A program made the position numbers and the translations under genes. A DNA stretch of 64,000 nt from NCBI GenBank assembly GCA_963826475.1, contig CAWGXC010000003.1, positions 310,001 to 374,000 on the forward strand, given 5' to 3'. Shown piece after piece: positions 1 to 7,483 of this stretch. The stretch's first letter is position 1. The number at the start of each line of letters is the position of its first letter. This stretch comes from RHKX01 sp963826475 (GTDB taxonomy: Bacteria; Actinomycetota; Thermoleophilia; Solirubrobacterales; 70-9). The notes beneath the pieces are model-generated. The model saw only the letters and a list, made by a program, of their open reading frames with translations, searched no databases and had not been told where the DNA came from.

Positions 1-794
1 TCGAGTCGCGCGCCAAGCCCCGTCCACCGGAGATCGCAGGCCCGGGCCTGTCGAAGGTCCGCCGCGAGGTCGAGGAGGCACTGCGCGAGACCACCGCGGC
101 CCTCGCGCAGGCGAACGACCTGCTCGCGCTGGCCACCGCCCCGCCGGCCAGCACCGCGACGATTCACCGGATCGAGGTGCTGAAGCTGCAGGCGCGAGTC
201 GTCGCGGTCGTGGCGATCGCCGACAACGGCGACGTCGCAAAGCGGGTCTTCACGTTCGAGAAGCCGGTCGACGCCGGCCTCGTCGAATGGGCTTCGTCGT
301 TCCTGAACGAGCGCCTCGCCGGAATCGGGATCGGCTCGCGAATGATCTCCGCCCGGATCGAGGATCCAGAGCTCGGCGAGCGGGAGCATCGCTTCCTGGC
401 CGAGATCGGACAGGCGATCTCCGAGCTCGCCGAGGCCTCACCCCAGCAGCTCTACATGGACGGCACGGCACGGCTGCTCTCCGAAACCCACGCCGGCGAC
501 ATCCCTCACCCCGACGGAGTCGTCAGCGCGCTCGAAGGTCGGGTCAGCGTCCTCTCCGTCCTGCGCTCGGCGCTGCGGGAGCGGTCCGTCTTCCTCTGCA
601 TCGGCGAGGAGAACCCCGAGCCGGCCCTGCGCTCGATGAGCATGATCAGCGCCAGCTACGGCCTCGGCTACCGCAACCTCGGCGCGGTAGGCGTCGTCGG
701 ACCGCTGCGGATGGACTACGCCCGCGCGATCGATTCGGTGCGGGATGCTGCCGGGGAGCTCTCCCGCTTCTTCGCCACGGTCTACGAAGGCTAG
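1..794 (+). CDS. hrcA: Heat-inducible transcription repressor HrcA (3' part)
   Basis: This is the C-terminal part of HrcA, the repressor that binds CIRCE operators and controls class I heat-shock genes in the cytoplasm. The reading frame starts at base 3 and is open from the window edge, so the N-terminal winged-helix DNA-binding domain lies outside. What is visible is the GAF-like ligand and dimerisation domain, including the late stretch FLCIGEENP and the characteristic ending GPLRMDYARAIDSV at about 35 residues before the stop. dnaJ follows after 11 bases, the usual hrcA-dnaJ arrangement, so the two are probably co-transcribed from a promoter upstream of the window. No CIRCE element (TTAGCACTC inverted repeat) is present inside the window. 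Confidence 0.93.
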   Translation, partial: ESRAKPRPPEIAGPGLSKVRREVEEALRETTAALAQANDLLALATAPPASTATIHRIEVLKLQARVVAVVAIADNGDVAKRVFTFEKPVDAGLVEWASSFLNERLAGIGIGSRMISARIEDPELGEREHRFLAEIGQAISELAEASPQQLYMDGTARLLSETHAGDIPHPDGVVSALEGRVSVLSVLRSALRERSVFLCIGEENPEPALRSMSMISASYGLGYRNLGAVGVVGPLRMDYARAIDSVRDAAGELSRFFATVYEG

Positions 795-805
795 AAAGGA
801 AACAC

Positions 806-1948
806 TTGCCACGCGATCCCTACGAGGTCCTCGGCGTCGACCGCAGCGCGGAAGAGACCGAGATCAAGAAGGCGTTCCGGAGGCTCGCCCGCGAGTTGCA
901 CCCGGACGTCAACAAGGACGACCCCGAAGCGGAGGAGAAGTTCAAGGAGGCCGCCGAGGCCTACGAGATCCTCTCCGACGCCGAGCGGCGGCGGACCTTC
1001 GACGCCTTCGGCCACGACGGGCTGCGCTCGGGCGGCTTCCATTCCCGCGCCGAGAGCGCCACCGGGTTCGAGGACATCTTCTCCTCGATCTTCGGCGGCG
1101 GCGGGGAATCGGTCTTCAGCGACCTGTTCGGCGGCGGACGCTCCAGCGGCCCCGCCCCGGGCGGCGACATCGGTGTCCGGATCGAGATCGAGCTCGCCGA
1201 CGTGCTGGCCGGCGTCAAGCGAGAGGTCGAGTTCCAGGCGGTCGTCCGATGCGATCACTGCAACGGCAACGGCGCGGAACCGGGTACGCCCATCCACACC
1301 TGCGAGACGTGCAGCGGGGCCGGCCAGGTCCGCCAGGCGACGCGCACGCCCTTCGGTCAGATGGTCCGCGCGACGGTCTGCCCGACCTGCGGCGGCGCCG
1401 GCAAGGTCCCCGAGACCCCGTGCGAGGTCTGCGACGGCGACGGGGTGATCTCCCAGCGCAAGACCTATGAGGTCGATGTCCCGGCAGGCATCGAGAACGG
1501 CCAGCGGATCAGGGTCGGCGGCGCGGGCCATTCCGGCGAGAGCGGCGCTCCGGCGGGTGATCTCTACGTGCAGGTGCTGGTCGCAGAGGACGACCGGTTT
1601 CACCGCGAGGGCTCCGACCTCGTCAGCGTGCTCGAGGTCACGGCGACGACCGCGATGCTCGGCGCGACCCTTACGGTCGAGACCCTGTCCGGCGAGCGGG
1701 ACGTGGAGCTCAGGGCCGGCTCCCAGCATGGAGACTCGATCAGGATCCGCGGCGAGGGCCTGCCGTCGCTGCGCTCCGGCGGCCGTCGCGGCGACCTTCA
1801 CCAGGTGATCAAGGTGATCACGCCGGTCGACCTGACCGAGGAGCAGCGCGACCTGGCCGAGCGGCTCGAGGCGTCGCTGGAGCCGGCCAATGCGCCGGGC
1901 GGCGCGCGCAAGGGCATCTTCGACCGCGTCAAGCGCGCATTCCGGTGA
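806..1948 (+). CDS. dnaJ: Chaperone DnaJ (Hsp40)
   Basis: Co-chaperone that delivers unfolded clients to DnaK and stimulates its ATPase. The 380-residue product has the full type I layout: J domain (residues 1-65, HPD at 32-34), Gly/Phe region rich in FGGGG (about 85-125), four CxxCxGxG zinc motifs (CDHCNGNG, CETCSGAG, CPTCGGAG, CEVCDGDG at about 148-212), then the C-terminal client-binding barrels. The frame is open far upstream inside hrcA, but the family N-terminus begins PRDPYEVLG, so I place the start at the TTG at 806, preceded by AGAAAGGA. It sits 11 bases after hrcA. A short GC hairpin follows the stop codon. Confidence 0.96.
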   Translation: MPRDPYEVLGVDRSAEETEIKKAFRRLARELHPDVNKDDPEAEEKFKEAAEAYEILSDAERRRTFDAFGHDGLRSGGFHSRAESATGFEDIFSSIFGGGGESVFSDLFGGGRSSGPAPGGDIGVRIEIELADVLAGVKREVEFQAVVRCDHCNGNGAEPGTPIHTCETCSGAGQVRQATRTPFGQMVRATVCPTCGGAGKVPETPCEVCDGDGVISQRKTYEVDVPAGIENGQRIRVGGAGHSGESGAPAGDLYVQVLVAEDDRFHREGSDLVSVLEVTATTAMLGATLTVETLSGERDVELRAGSQHGDSIRIRGEGLPSLRSGGRRGDLHQVIKVITPVDLTEEQRDLAERLEASLEPANAPGGARKGIFDRVKRAFR

Positions 1949-1963
1949 CCCGCGTTCCGCGGG
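1949..1963 (+). terminator. Short GC hairpin after dnaJ
   Basis: CCCGCG and CGCGGG pair around a TTC loop directly after the dnaJ stop codon. There is no T tract, so it may be an mRNA 3'-end stabiliser or a weak terminator that lowers read-through into prmA, which starts 14 bases later. Confidence 0.4.
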
Positions 1964-1976
1964 CGGGTGAGCGGCT

Positions 1977-2810
1977 TTGATTCGCCTCGCCGTGCGCTGC
2001 ACTCCCGAGCTCGCCGAGCAGGTGCTGGCCGAGCTGCTGGAGCTCGTTCCCGGTGGGGTGGAGGAGGAGCGAGGGGAGACATACGTCGAGTACGCCATCT
2101 ATGGGCCGCCCGGCGAGCTCCCGGAGCTGCCTGACCTCGAGGCGGCGGCCGGCGATGGGCTCGTCGAGATCGAAACCACGGAGATTCCCGACGACTGGGC
2201 CGACCGCTGGCGCGACTTCCACGAGCCCGTGCTGGTCGGGGGAGGGCGCGTGGTCGTGCGGCCGTCGTGGGAGGAGGCGTCCGCCGCCGGCGCGGAGATC
2301 GACATCGTCGTCGACCCCGGGCGTGCTTTCGGCACCGGGGCCCACGCGACCACCCGGGGTTGCCTGGAGTTGCTCCTCGAGCTCGCCGATCGCGGCGAGG
2401 CCGGCGGCCCCCTGGCGGATTGGGGAGCGGGGTCGGGCGTCCTCTCGATCGCCGCGGCCCGCCTCGGCTGGGGCCCGGTCGTTGGCGTCGATCACGAGGA
2501 GCCCGCGATCGAGGCGGCCCGGGAGAACGCGGCGTCGAACCGCACATCGGCAACGTTCAGGCGGCTCAACCTGCGCGAGGAGGTGCCACCTCATGCTCCG
2601 ATCGTCGTCGCAAACCTGACCGCACCCCTGCTGATCCCCCTGGCCGGGCGGATGGCCGACGGCTCGATCGCGACGCCGGACACCTTGGTGCTGAGTGGGT
2701 TGCTGCAAACCGAGGCCGATCGAGTGCGCGAGGCGTTCAGGCTCGCGGGTCTGCGCGCGCAGACGGTGGTGCCGATCGGCGAATGGACCGCGCTCCTGCT
2801 GCGCGCTTGA
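1977..2810 (+). CDS. prmA: Ribosomal protein L11 methyltransferase
   Basis: Class I SAM-dependent methyltransferase that trimethylates ribosomal protein L11. The 277-residue protein has an N-terminal substrate-recognition domain, then the linker FGTGAHATT typical of PrmA, the SAM-binding motif GAGSGVLSIAAARLG (about residues 148-162), an acidic VDHEE after the next strand, and the catalytic-region motif VVANLTAPLL corresponding to the NxxxxPL signature. The only in-frame start that gives the family N-terminus (IRLAVRC) is TTG at 1977; a GTG at 1967 is out of frame. Location after dnaJ is the common order in Gram-positive bacteria. Length is near the family norm. Confidence 0.92.
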   Translation: MIRLAVRCTPELAEQVLAELLELVPGGVEEERGETYVEYAIYGPPGELPELPDLEAAAGDGLVEIETTEIPDDWADRWRDFHEPVLVGGGRVVVRPSWEEASAAGAEIDIVVDPGRAFGTGAHATTRGCLELLLELADRGEAGGPLADWGAGSGVLSIAAARLGWGPVVGVDHEEPAIEAARENAASNRTSATFRRLNLREEVPPHAPIVVANLTAPLLIPLAGRMADGSIATPDTLVLSGLLQTEADRVREAFRLAGLRAQTVVPIGEWTALLLRA

Positions 2811-2825
2811 CGCCTGCGCCGGCGC

Positions 2826-2838
2826 TATGTTGAGCGGC
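2826..2838 (+). promoter_or_regulatory. Leaderless-type -10 element for the membrane protein at 2839
   Basis: TATGTT at 2826-2831 lies 7 bases before ATG 2839. It overlaps the alternative ATG at 2827, which argues that translation starts at 2839 on a leaderless transcript. A TTGACG at 2807 is only 13 bases upstream, too close to be a standard -35. Confidence 0.5.
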
Positions 2839-3330
2839 ATGCCTCCAATCGCAGTCGAGTTCTACGGCGTCGTCACGTTCTTCCACATCCTGGCCGTCGT
2901 GCTGGCGTTCGGCCCGACGTTCGCCTATGGGCTGTTCCTCGCCGTCGCCCAGCGCGAGGGCGGCATCGCCGTCCCCGCGGTCGGCCGGGCGATGATGACG
3001 TGGGACCGGATCGCCGGCACGATCGGCATGACGGTGATCCTGCTCTCCGGCCTCTACCTCGTCTCCAGCGACGCGCGGGCCTGGGCCTTCAGCGACTTCT
3101 TCGTCTCCTGGGGTTTCGTCGCGATCATCCTGCTCTTCGGCGTGGTCCACGGCTACTTCGCTCCGAAGACGCGGCAGGCGGTGCAGCTCGCCGAGCGCGA
3201 CCTGCAGGGTGGCGGCGAGCTCTCCGATGAGTTCAACTCGCTGAGCGCGCAGATCGCGAGGGTCGGAGGCGCTGCGGGCCTGCTGATCGTCCTGACGATC
3301 TACGTGATGACGGCCAAGCCCTTTCTCTAA
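2839..3330 (+). CDS. Small integral membrane protein (DUF2269-like)
   Basis: A 163-residue protein with four hydrophobic segments: about residues 7-29 (VVTFFHILAVVLAFGPTFAY), 52-70, 80-100 (FFVSWGFVAIILLFGVVHGYF) and the very C-terminus (GLLIVLTIYVMTAKPFL). A charged, Gln/Glu-rich loop separates helices three and four. The His in the first helix and the overall four-helix arrangement resemble the DUF2269 family of predicted membrane proteins, function unknown. The longer frame could begin at ATG 2827, but that codon lies inside a -10-like TATGTT. It stands alone between prmA and murI, transcribed in the same direction. I cannot assign a role. Confidence 0.75.
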   Translation: MPPIAVEFYGVVTFFHILAVVLAFGPTFAYGLFLAVAQREGGIAVPAVGRAMMTWDRIAGTIGMTVILLSGLYLVSSDARAWAFSDFFVSWGFVAIILLFGVVHGYFAPKTRQAVQLAERDLQGGGELSDEFNSLSAQIARVGGAAGLLIVLTIYVMTAKPFL

Positions 3331-3371
3331 AAGCGTGGCTGCGCGGCGCAGATCGGCGCCTGCCCGCCATC

Positions 3372-3383
3372 CATACTTGCTGC
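3372..3383 (+). promoter_or_regulatory. Leaderless-type -10 element for murI
   Basis: CATACT (close to TATACT) at 3372-3377 lies 6 bases before the GTG start of murI at 3384; no Shine-Dalgarno sequence is visible in between. Confidence 0.45.
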
Positions 3384-4193
3384 GTGCCTCCCGACCGCTC
3401 CCTGCCAATCGCAATGTTCGACTCCGGGGTCGGTGGCCTGACCGTCCTTCACGAGTGTCTCGTCTCGCTGCCCTCCGAGGACTTCCTCTACCTGGGAGAC
3501 AGCGCGAACTTTCCCTACGGGACGAAGACCCACGCGGAGCTGCGGGCACTTGTCGAGCGCAACACGGAGTACCTGATCGAGCGCGGGACCAAGCTGTTGA
3601 TCGTCGCCTGCAACTCGGCGACGTCGGCCGGGGCCGACGCCGCACGCGAGATCGCATCCGCCCATGGCGTCGAGGTCGTCACGGTGATCGACCCCGAGGC
3701 CGAGATCGCGGCGGCGATCACCGGAACCGGGAGGGTCGGGGTTCTCGCCACGCCGGCCACCGTCGAGGGCGGCGCCTATCACCGTGCCCTGCAGCGACAG
3801 GGCCGCGACCTGGAGGTCACGGAGGTCGCCGCGCCCGACCTCGCTCCGATCATCCAGAGCGGCTTCCCGTTCGACGAGTCGGTGGTGGAGACGGTCAGGT
3901 CGTACTGCCGGCCACTGCGGGAGGCCGACATCGACACCTTGATCCTCGGCTGCACGCACTACCCGCTGGTGGCGCCGATGCTGCAGCGCATGCTCGGCCG
4001 GGACGTCCGGCTCGTCGCCGCCGGTCATGCGATCGCCGCGACTGCCCAGCGGATCCTCGAGTCCTCGGGGATCGAGTCCGAGGGCGCGGAGGAGGGCGAG
4101 TACGGCTTCCTCTGCACCGGCGACGCCGACAGCTTCCGCGAGCTCGGGACGAGGTTCCTGCAGATGCCGCTTGGTGAGGTCGAGCGCGTTTGA
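3384..4193 (+). CDS. murI: Glutamate racemase
   Basis: Converts L-glutamate to D-glutamate for peptidoglycan synthesis, in the cytoplasm. The 269-residue product has FDSGVGGLTV near the N-terminus, GDSANFPYGTK, and both catalytic cysteines in their motifs: VACNSATS (Cys76) and LGCTHYPL (Cys190). The usual first motif reads ACNTAS; here a Ser-Ala-Thr variant follows the Cys-Asn pair, still within the family range. The start is GTG 3384, supported by a -10-like hexamer just upstream. Neighbours are not wall genes, so regulation is probably constitutive. Length is standard. Confidence 0.95.
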   Translation: MPPDRSLPIAMFDSGVGGLTVLHECLVSLPSEDFLYLGDSANFPYGTKTHAELRALVERNTEYLIERGTKLLIVACNSATSAGADAAREIASAHGVEVVTVIDPEAEIAAAITGTGRVGVLATPATVEGGAYHRALQRQGRDLEVTEVAAPDLAPIIQSGFPFDESVVETVRSYCRPLREADIDTLILGCTHYPLVAPMLQRMLGRDVRLVAAGHAIAATAQRILESSGIESEGAEEGEYGFLCTGDADSFRELGTRFLQMPLGEVERV

Positions 4194-4234
4194 CGCTCCT
4201 CACGGCATCTCCGCCCTGCCCGTCGCGGCGCAGT

Positions 4235-4246
4235 TACTCTTGATCG
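4235..4246 (+). promoter_or_regulatory. Leaderless-type -10 element for yqeY
   Basis: TACTCT at 4235-4240 lies 6 bases before ATG 4247, with no ribosome-binding sequence between. Confidence 0.5.
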
Positions 4247-4684
4247 ATGAGCGATTCGATCCTCGAACGGGTCCAGGCGGACACGAGAACAGCGATGAAG
4301 GCCGGCGAGCGCGGGCGCGTGGCGATGCTCCGCATGATCGTCAACTCGCTGCAGCAGGACGAGAAGGCCGGTGCCGCCGATGCGGTCGCGGTCCTTCAGC
4401 GCGAGCGCAAGAAGCGCGCCGAGGCCGCGGAGGCTTTCGAAGGGGCCGGGCGGAGCGAGCAGGCACAGGCCGAGCGGGACGAGGCCGAGCTGATCGCCAC
4501 CTATCTCCCCGAGCAGATCTCCGACGAGGAGCTCGCGACGCTCGTCGACGAGGCGATCGGTTCCACGGGAGCAACCTCGATGAAGGAGATGGGCATGGTG
4601 ATCGGAGCGGTGATGCCGCAGGTCAAGGGTCGTGCCGACGGCAAGCGCGTCTCCTCCGCGGTCCGGGAGCGGCTTGGCGCGTAG
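4247..4684 (+). CDS. yqeY: GatB/YqeY domain-containing protein
   Basis: A 145-residue all-helical protein of the GatB/YqeY family, the tRNA-binding tail domain also found at the end of the GatB amidotransferase subunit. Recognisable parts are the N-terminal RVQADTRTAMKAGERGRVAMLRM, the charged central helix with ERKKRAEAAEAF, and the C-terminal domain with QISDEELATLVDEAI and MGMVIGAVMPQVKGRADGK. Standing YqeY proteins have no proven reaction; interaction with tRNA is inferred from the domain. Its last codons overlap the proposed phoH start, so the two are probably translationally coupled. Confidence 0.9.
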   Translation: MSDSILERVQADTRTAMKAGERGRVAMLRMIVNSLQQDEKAGAADAVAVLQRERKKRAEAAEAFEGAGRSEQAQAERDEAELIATYLPEQISDEELATLVDEAIGSTGATSMKEMGMVIGAVMPQVKGRADGKRVSSAVRERLGA

Positions 4685-5672
4685 ACAGCTGACCATCGAC
4701 AACGAGGTCGCCGCCGAGCTCGCCGGGTCGGGCGACTCGGTGCTCCGGCGACTCGAGGACCGCCTCGACTGCGAGGTCTATCTGCGCGGAAACGTGATCA
4801 CCCTCGATGGCCCCGACGACTCCGTCAGCGAAGGCCAGGACATGGTCGAGGAGCTGGTCGGCCTGATCGAGCGCGGGCACGACCTCGAGCCGGAGACCAT
4901 CGACACGGTCGGCGGTGCCAGCGAGGCCGGGATCGACCCGGCGGTGCTCCTCGGCGACGCCGTCTGGAGCCATCGCGGCACGCGCGTCGTCCCCCGGACC
5001 GCCAACCAGAAGCGCTACGTCGACGCCGTCCGGCGCCACACCGTGACCTTCGGGATCGGCCCGGCGGGCACCGGCAAGACCTTTCTCGCCGTCGCGATGG
5101 CCGTCGCCGCGCTCGAGGGCCGCGACGTCAGCCGGATCATCCTGACCCGCCCGGCCGTGGAGGCCGGCGAGCGGCTCGGCTTCCTGCCCGGCGACATCCA
5201 GGCGAAGGTCGATCCGTATCTGCGGCCGCTCTTTGACGCTCTCTACGACATGCTCGATCCGGATCGCGTCAACGAGTACTTCGAGCGCGGCGTCATCGAG
5301 GTCGCGCCCCTCGCGTTCATGCGCGGAAGAACCTTGAATGACTCATTCGTCATCCTCGACGAGGCCCAGAACACGAGCCCCGAGCAGATGAAGATGTTCC
5401 TGACGAGGCTCGGGTTCGGGTCCAAGATGGTCGTCACCGGCGACGTCACGCAGATCGACCTTCCCTCCAACCAGCGCTCCGGGCTGATCGTCGTCGGCGA
5501 GATCCTCTCCGCCGTCCGTGACATCGACTTCATCCGCTTCGGCGGCGCCGACGTGGTCCGCCACGAGCTCGTGCAGCGGATCGTCGCGGCCTACGGTGAG
5601 TACGCCGAGCGCGGCGAGCGGGCCCGAACGCCGCGCGCCCCCTCCGGGGACGCGAGGGACGGGGACGGTTGA
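4674..5672 (+). CDS. phoH: PhoH family ATPase (PhoH-like)
   Basis: Cytoplasmic P-loop ATPase with an N-terminal KH-like RNA-binding region, widely found next to ybeY and associated with RNA metabolism. About 332 residues. Walker A is GPAGTGKT (about residue 130), Walker B is FVILDEAQN, followed by MKMFLTRLG and the sensor-type VTGDVTQIDLP. I start it at TTG 4674, which gives MARRQLTIDNEV and overlaps yqeY by 11 bases; the frame is open further up to GTG 4632, but that would add a proline/serine-rich stretch unlike the family. It overlaps ybeY by 4 bases at its 3' end, marking a phoH-ybeY-GNAT-era operon. Confidence 0.9.
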   Translation: MARRQLTIDNEVAAELAGSGDSVLRRLEDRLDCEVYLRGNVITLDGPDDSVSEGQDMVEELVGLIERGHDLEPETIDTVGGASEAGIDPAVLLGDAVWSHRGTRVVPRTANQKRYVDAVRRHTVTFGIGPAGTGKTFLAVAMAVAALEGRDVSRIILTRPAVEAGERLGFLPGDIQAKVDPYLRPLFDALYDMLDPDRVNEYFERGVIEVAPLAFMRGRTLNDSFVILDEAQNTSPEQMKMFLTRLGFGSKMVVTGDVTQIDLPSNQRSGLIVVGEILSAVRDIDFIRFGGADVVRHELVQRIVAAYGEYAERGERARTPRAPSGDARDGDG

Positions 5673-6046
5673 GCGCCGACGTCGACGACGTGCCGGTTGA
5701 GCTACGTGAGCCGGTGCTCGCCGCGCTGGCCGCAGTCGGCGTCGACGACGGCCACCTCTCGCTCGAGCTCGTCGGCGAGGATCGGATCCGCGAGCTCAAT
5801 CGCGAACACCGCGGCCTCGACGAGCCGACCGACGTCCTCTCCTTTCCGCTCGACGGCACCGGCCCAAGCGCCGGACCTCGGGAGCTCGGGGACGTCGTGA
5901 TCTGTCCCGAGCACACCGAGGACATGACCGAGGCGACCGTCCACGGAGTCCTCCACCTCTGCGGGTACGACCACGAGGTCGATGACGGGGAGATGCTCGC
6001 GCTCCAGGCCCGGGTCATCGGTGAGCTCGAGGTCTCCCGTGGATGA
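5669..6046 (+). CDS. ybeY: Endoribonuclease YbeY (rRNA maturation)
   Basis: Zinc-dependent endoribonuclease acting in 16S rRNA 3' maturation and ribosome quality control. The 125-residue protein shows the diagnostic metal site HGVLHLCGYDHEVDDGEM, with three histidines, near residues 91-108, and the preceding NREHRGLDEPTDVLSFP motif. TTG 5669 overlaps the phoH stop codon (TTGA), which indicates translational coupling. The protein is at the short end of the family because the N-terminal part is brief. It lies between phoH and a GNAT/era pair, the typical phoH-ybeY-era order. Confidence 0.94.
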   Translation: MSADVDDVPVELREPVLAALAAVGVDDGHLSLELVGEDRIRELNREHRGLDEPTDVLSFPLDGTGPSAGPRELGDVVICPEHTEDMTEATVHGVLHLCGYDHEVDDGEMLALQARVIGELEVSRG

Positions 6047-6512
6047 AGGGACGACCACCGTCGTCTCTGCCGACGAGCGCTGGCTGGATCAGCTCGTTTC
6101 GGCCTACGGGTGGCTGTTCGCTCCCCCCGGCTCCAAGCCACCGACCTGGGATCCGGATCTGGCCAGGGAGCGTCTGCGCAATGCATTCGAGTCCGAGGAG
6201 GCGAACGTCCTCGTCGCCCTCCGCGAAGGGCGGGTGATCGGCTTCTGCACCGCCTACATCGACCTCCTCTCGGTCCGGTTCGGCCTCCGCTGCTGGGTCG
6301 AGGACCTTGCGGTCGACCCGGCAACGCGGTCGGAGGGGGTCGGGGCGGAGCTCCTTGGCCGGGCGCGCAGCTGGGCCGCCGACCGCGGCGCCTCTCACCT
6401 CGAGCTCGATAGCGGCGAGGCCCGAACGGATGCTCACCGCTTTTATCGGCGCGAGGGCGCCAACATCACGTCGATCTCGTTCGGCTGGCACGGGCTGGGC
6501 GGGGCGTCGTGA
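6039..6512 (+). CDS. GNAT family N-acetyltransferase
   Basis: A 157-residue GNAT-fold acetyltransferase; substrate unknown. Visible are the beta4 strand LRCWVEDLAVDPATR leading to the acetyl-CoA pyrophosphate-binding loop RSEGVGAELLGRA, and the late strand and helix LELDSGEARTDAHRFYRREGA, typical of the family. The start is chosen as GTG 6039 (MDEGTTTVV), overlapping the ybeY stop by 8 bases; the open frame upstream to 5982 would read through the ybeY gene. It ends in a 4-base overlap with era. The insertion of a GNAT gene between ybeY and era is a lineage feature and does not tell its substrate. Confidence 0.82.
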   Translation: MDEGTTTVVSADERWLDQLVSAYGWLFAPPGSKPPTWDPDLARERLRNAFESEEANVLVALREGRVIGFCTAYIDLLSVRFGLRCWVEDLAVDPATRSEGVGAELLGRARSWAADRGASHLELDSGEARTDAHRFYRREGANITSISFGWHGLGGAS

Positions 6513-7420
6513 ACCCGGAAGTCCCGGTGACGCGCTCGGGCTTCATCGGGCTCGCCGGGCGTCCCAACGTCGGCAAGTCGACGCTCGCAAACGCGCTCGT
6601 GGGCCACAAGGTCGCGATCGTCTCCGATCGGCCGCAGACGACGCGCCGGGCGGTGCGCGCGATTGCAACCGCACCCGACGAGACGTGGCAGATGGTGCTC
6701 GTGGACCTGCCCGGGGTGCAGAAGCCGCGCGACGTCCTGACCGAGCGGATGCAGCGGCGAGTCGAGCGCGAGCTCGTCGACTCCGACGCCGTTCTGTTCG
6801 TCATCAACGGCGAGCAGGGAGTTGGCCCGGGGGATCAATTCATCGCGACGACCCTGCTCAAGGCGAAGGCGAACACGCCGGTGATCTGCGCCGTCAACAA
6901 GATCGACACGCTGAAGCGCCACGAGCTCTTCGAGGTGCTCACGGCCGCGGGCGAGCTCGAGGTCGTCGACGAGATCTTTCCGATCAGCGCCCGCCGGGGC
7001 ACCGGCCTCGAGCCACTCCACGACCGCCTGACCGAGCTCATGCCGGACGGTCCGCTGATGTACCCGCCGGGTGACAGCAGCGACGAGAGCAGCGAGGTGC
7101 ATCTCGCTGAGCTGATCCGCGAGCAGATCCTCCGCCGCACGCGAGATGAGATCCCGCATGCGGTGGAGGTCGAGGTCGCGGCGATCGAGCACCGTGAGGA
7201 CGATCTCGTGGAGGTCCACGCCGACGTCTGGGCAGAGACCGACTCCCAGAAGGCGATCCTGATCGGCAAGGGCGGGCGCATGGTCCGGGACATCGGCACC
7301 GCCGCCAGGCGTGAGCTCGAGCGCGAGCTCGGAGCGCGCGTCTTCTTGGACCTCAAGGTTCGCGTGCGTTCGCACTGGCGCCGAGACGAGTCGCTGCTGG
7401 ACCGTCTCGGGATCGACTGA
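6509..7420 (+). CDS. era: GTPase Era
   Basis: Essential GTPase that binds 16S rRNA and couples 30S assembly to growth. The 303-residue protein has G1 GRPNVGKST, G2 region DRPQTTRR, G3 DLPGVQKP, G4 NKID and G5 ISARRG, then a C-terminal KH domain with IGKGGRMVRDIGTAAR (about residues 250-268). GTG 6509 overlaps the stop of the GNAT gene (GTGA). As the last gene of the phoH-ybeY-GNAT-era run it is followed by a small hairpin. Confidence 0.97.
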   Translation: MNPEVPVTRSGFIGLAGRPNVGKSTLANALVGHKVAIVSDRPQTTRRAVRAIATAPDETWQMVLVDLPGVQKPRDVLTERMQRRVERELVDSDAVLFVINGEQGVGPGDQFIATTLLKAKANTPVICAVNKIDTLKRHELFEVLTAAGELEVVDEIFPISARRGTGLEPLHDRLTELMPDGPLMYPPGDSSDESSEVHLAELIREQILRRTRDEIPHAVEVEVAAIEHREDDLVEVHADVWAETDSQKAILIGKGGRMVRDIGTAARRELERELGARVFLDLKVRVRSHWRRDESLLDRLGID

Positions 7421-7439
7421 GGTGCGACGGAGGGCACCT
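7420..7439 (+). terminator. Candidate hairpin terminator after era
   Basis: AGGTGC and GCACCT pair around an 8-base loop, beginning on the last base of the era stop codon. There is no T tract, so the call is weak. Confidence 0.35.
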
Positions 7440-7483
7440 GCGAGGATGATCGCTCGCTCGTCCCCCGAAGAGTTGGAGAGATC

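Noticed and set aside
287..805. N-terminal extension of the dnaJ frame inside hrcA
   Set aside because: Arg-rich sequence without family match; the J domain starts at TTG 806 with a ribosome-binding sequence.
791..2098. Long minus-strand open frame opposite dnaJ
   Set aside because: Antisense to a certain dnaJ with no recognisable motifs; typical shadow frame in high-GC DNA.
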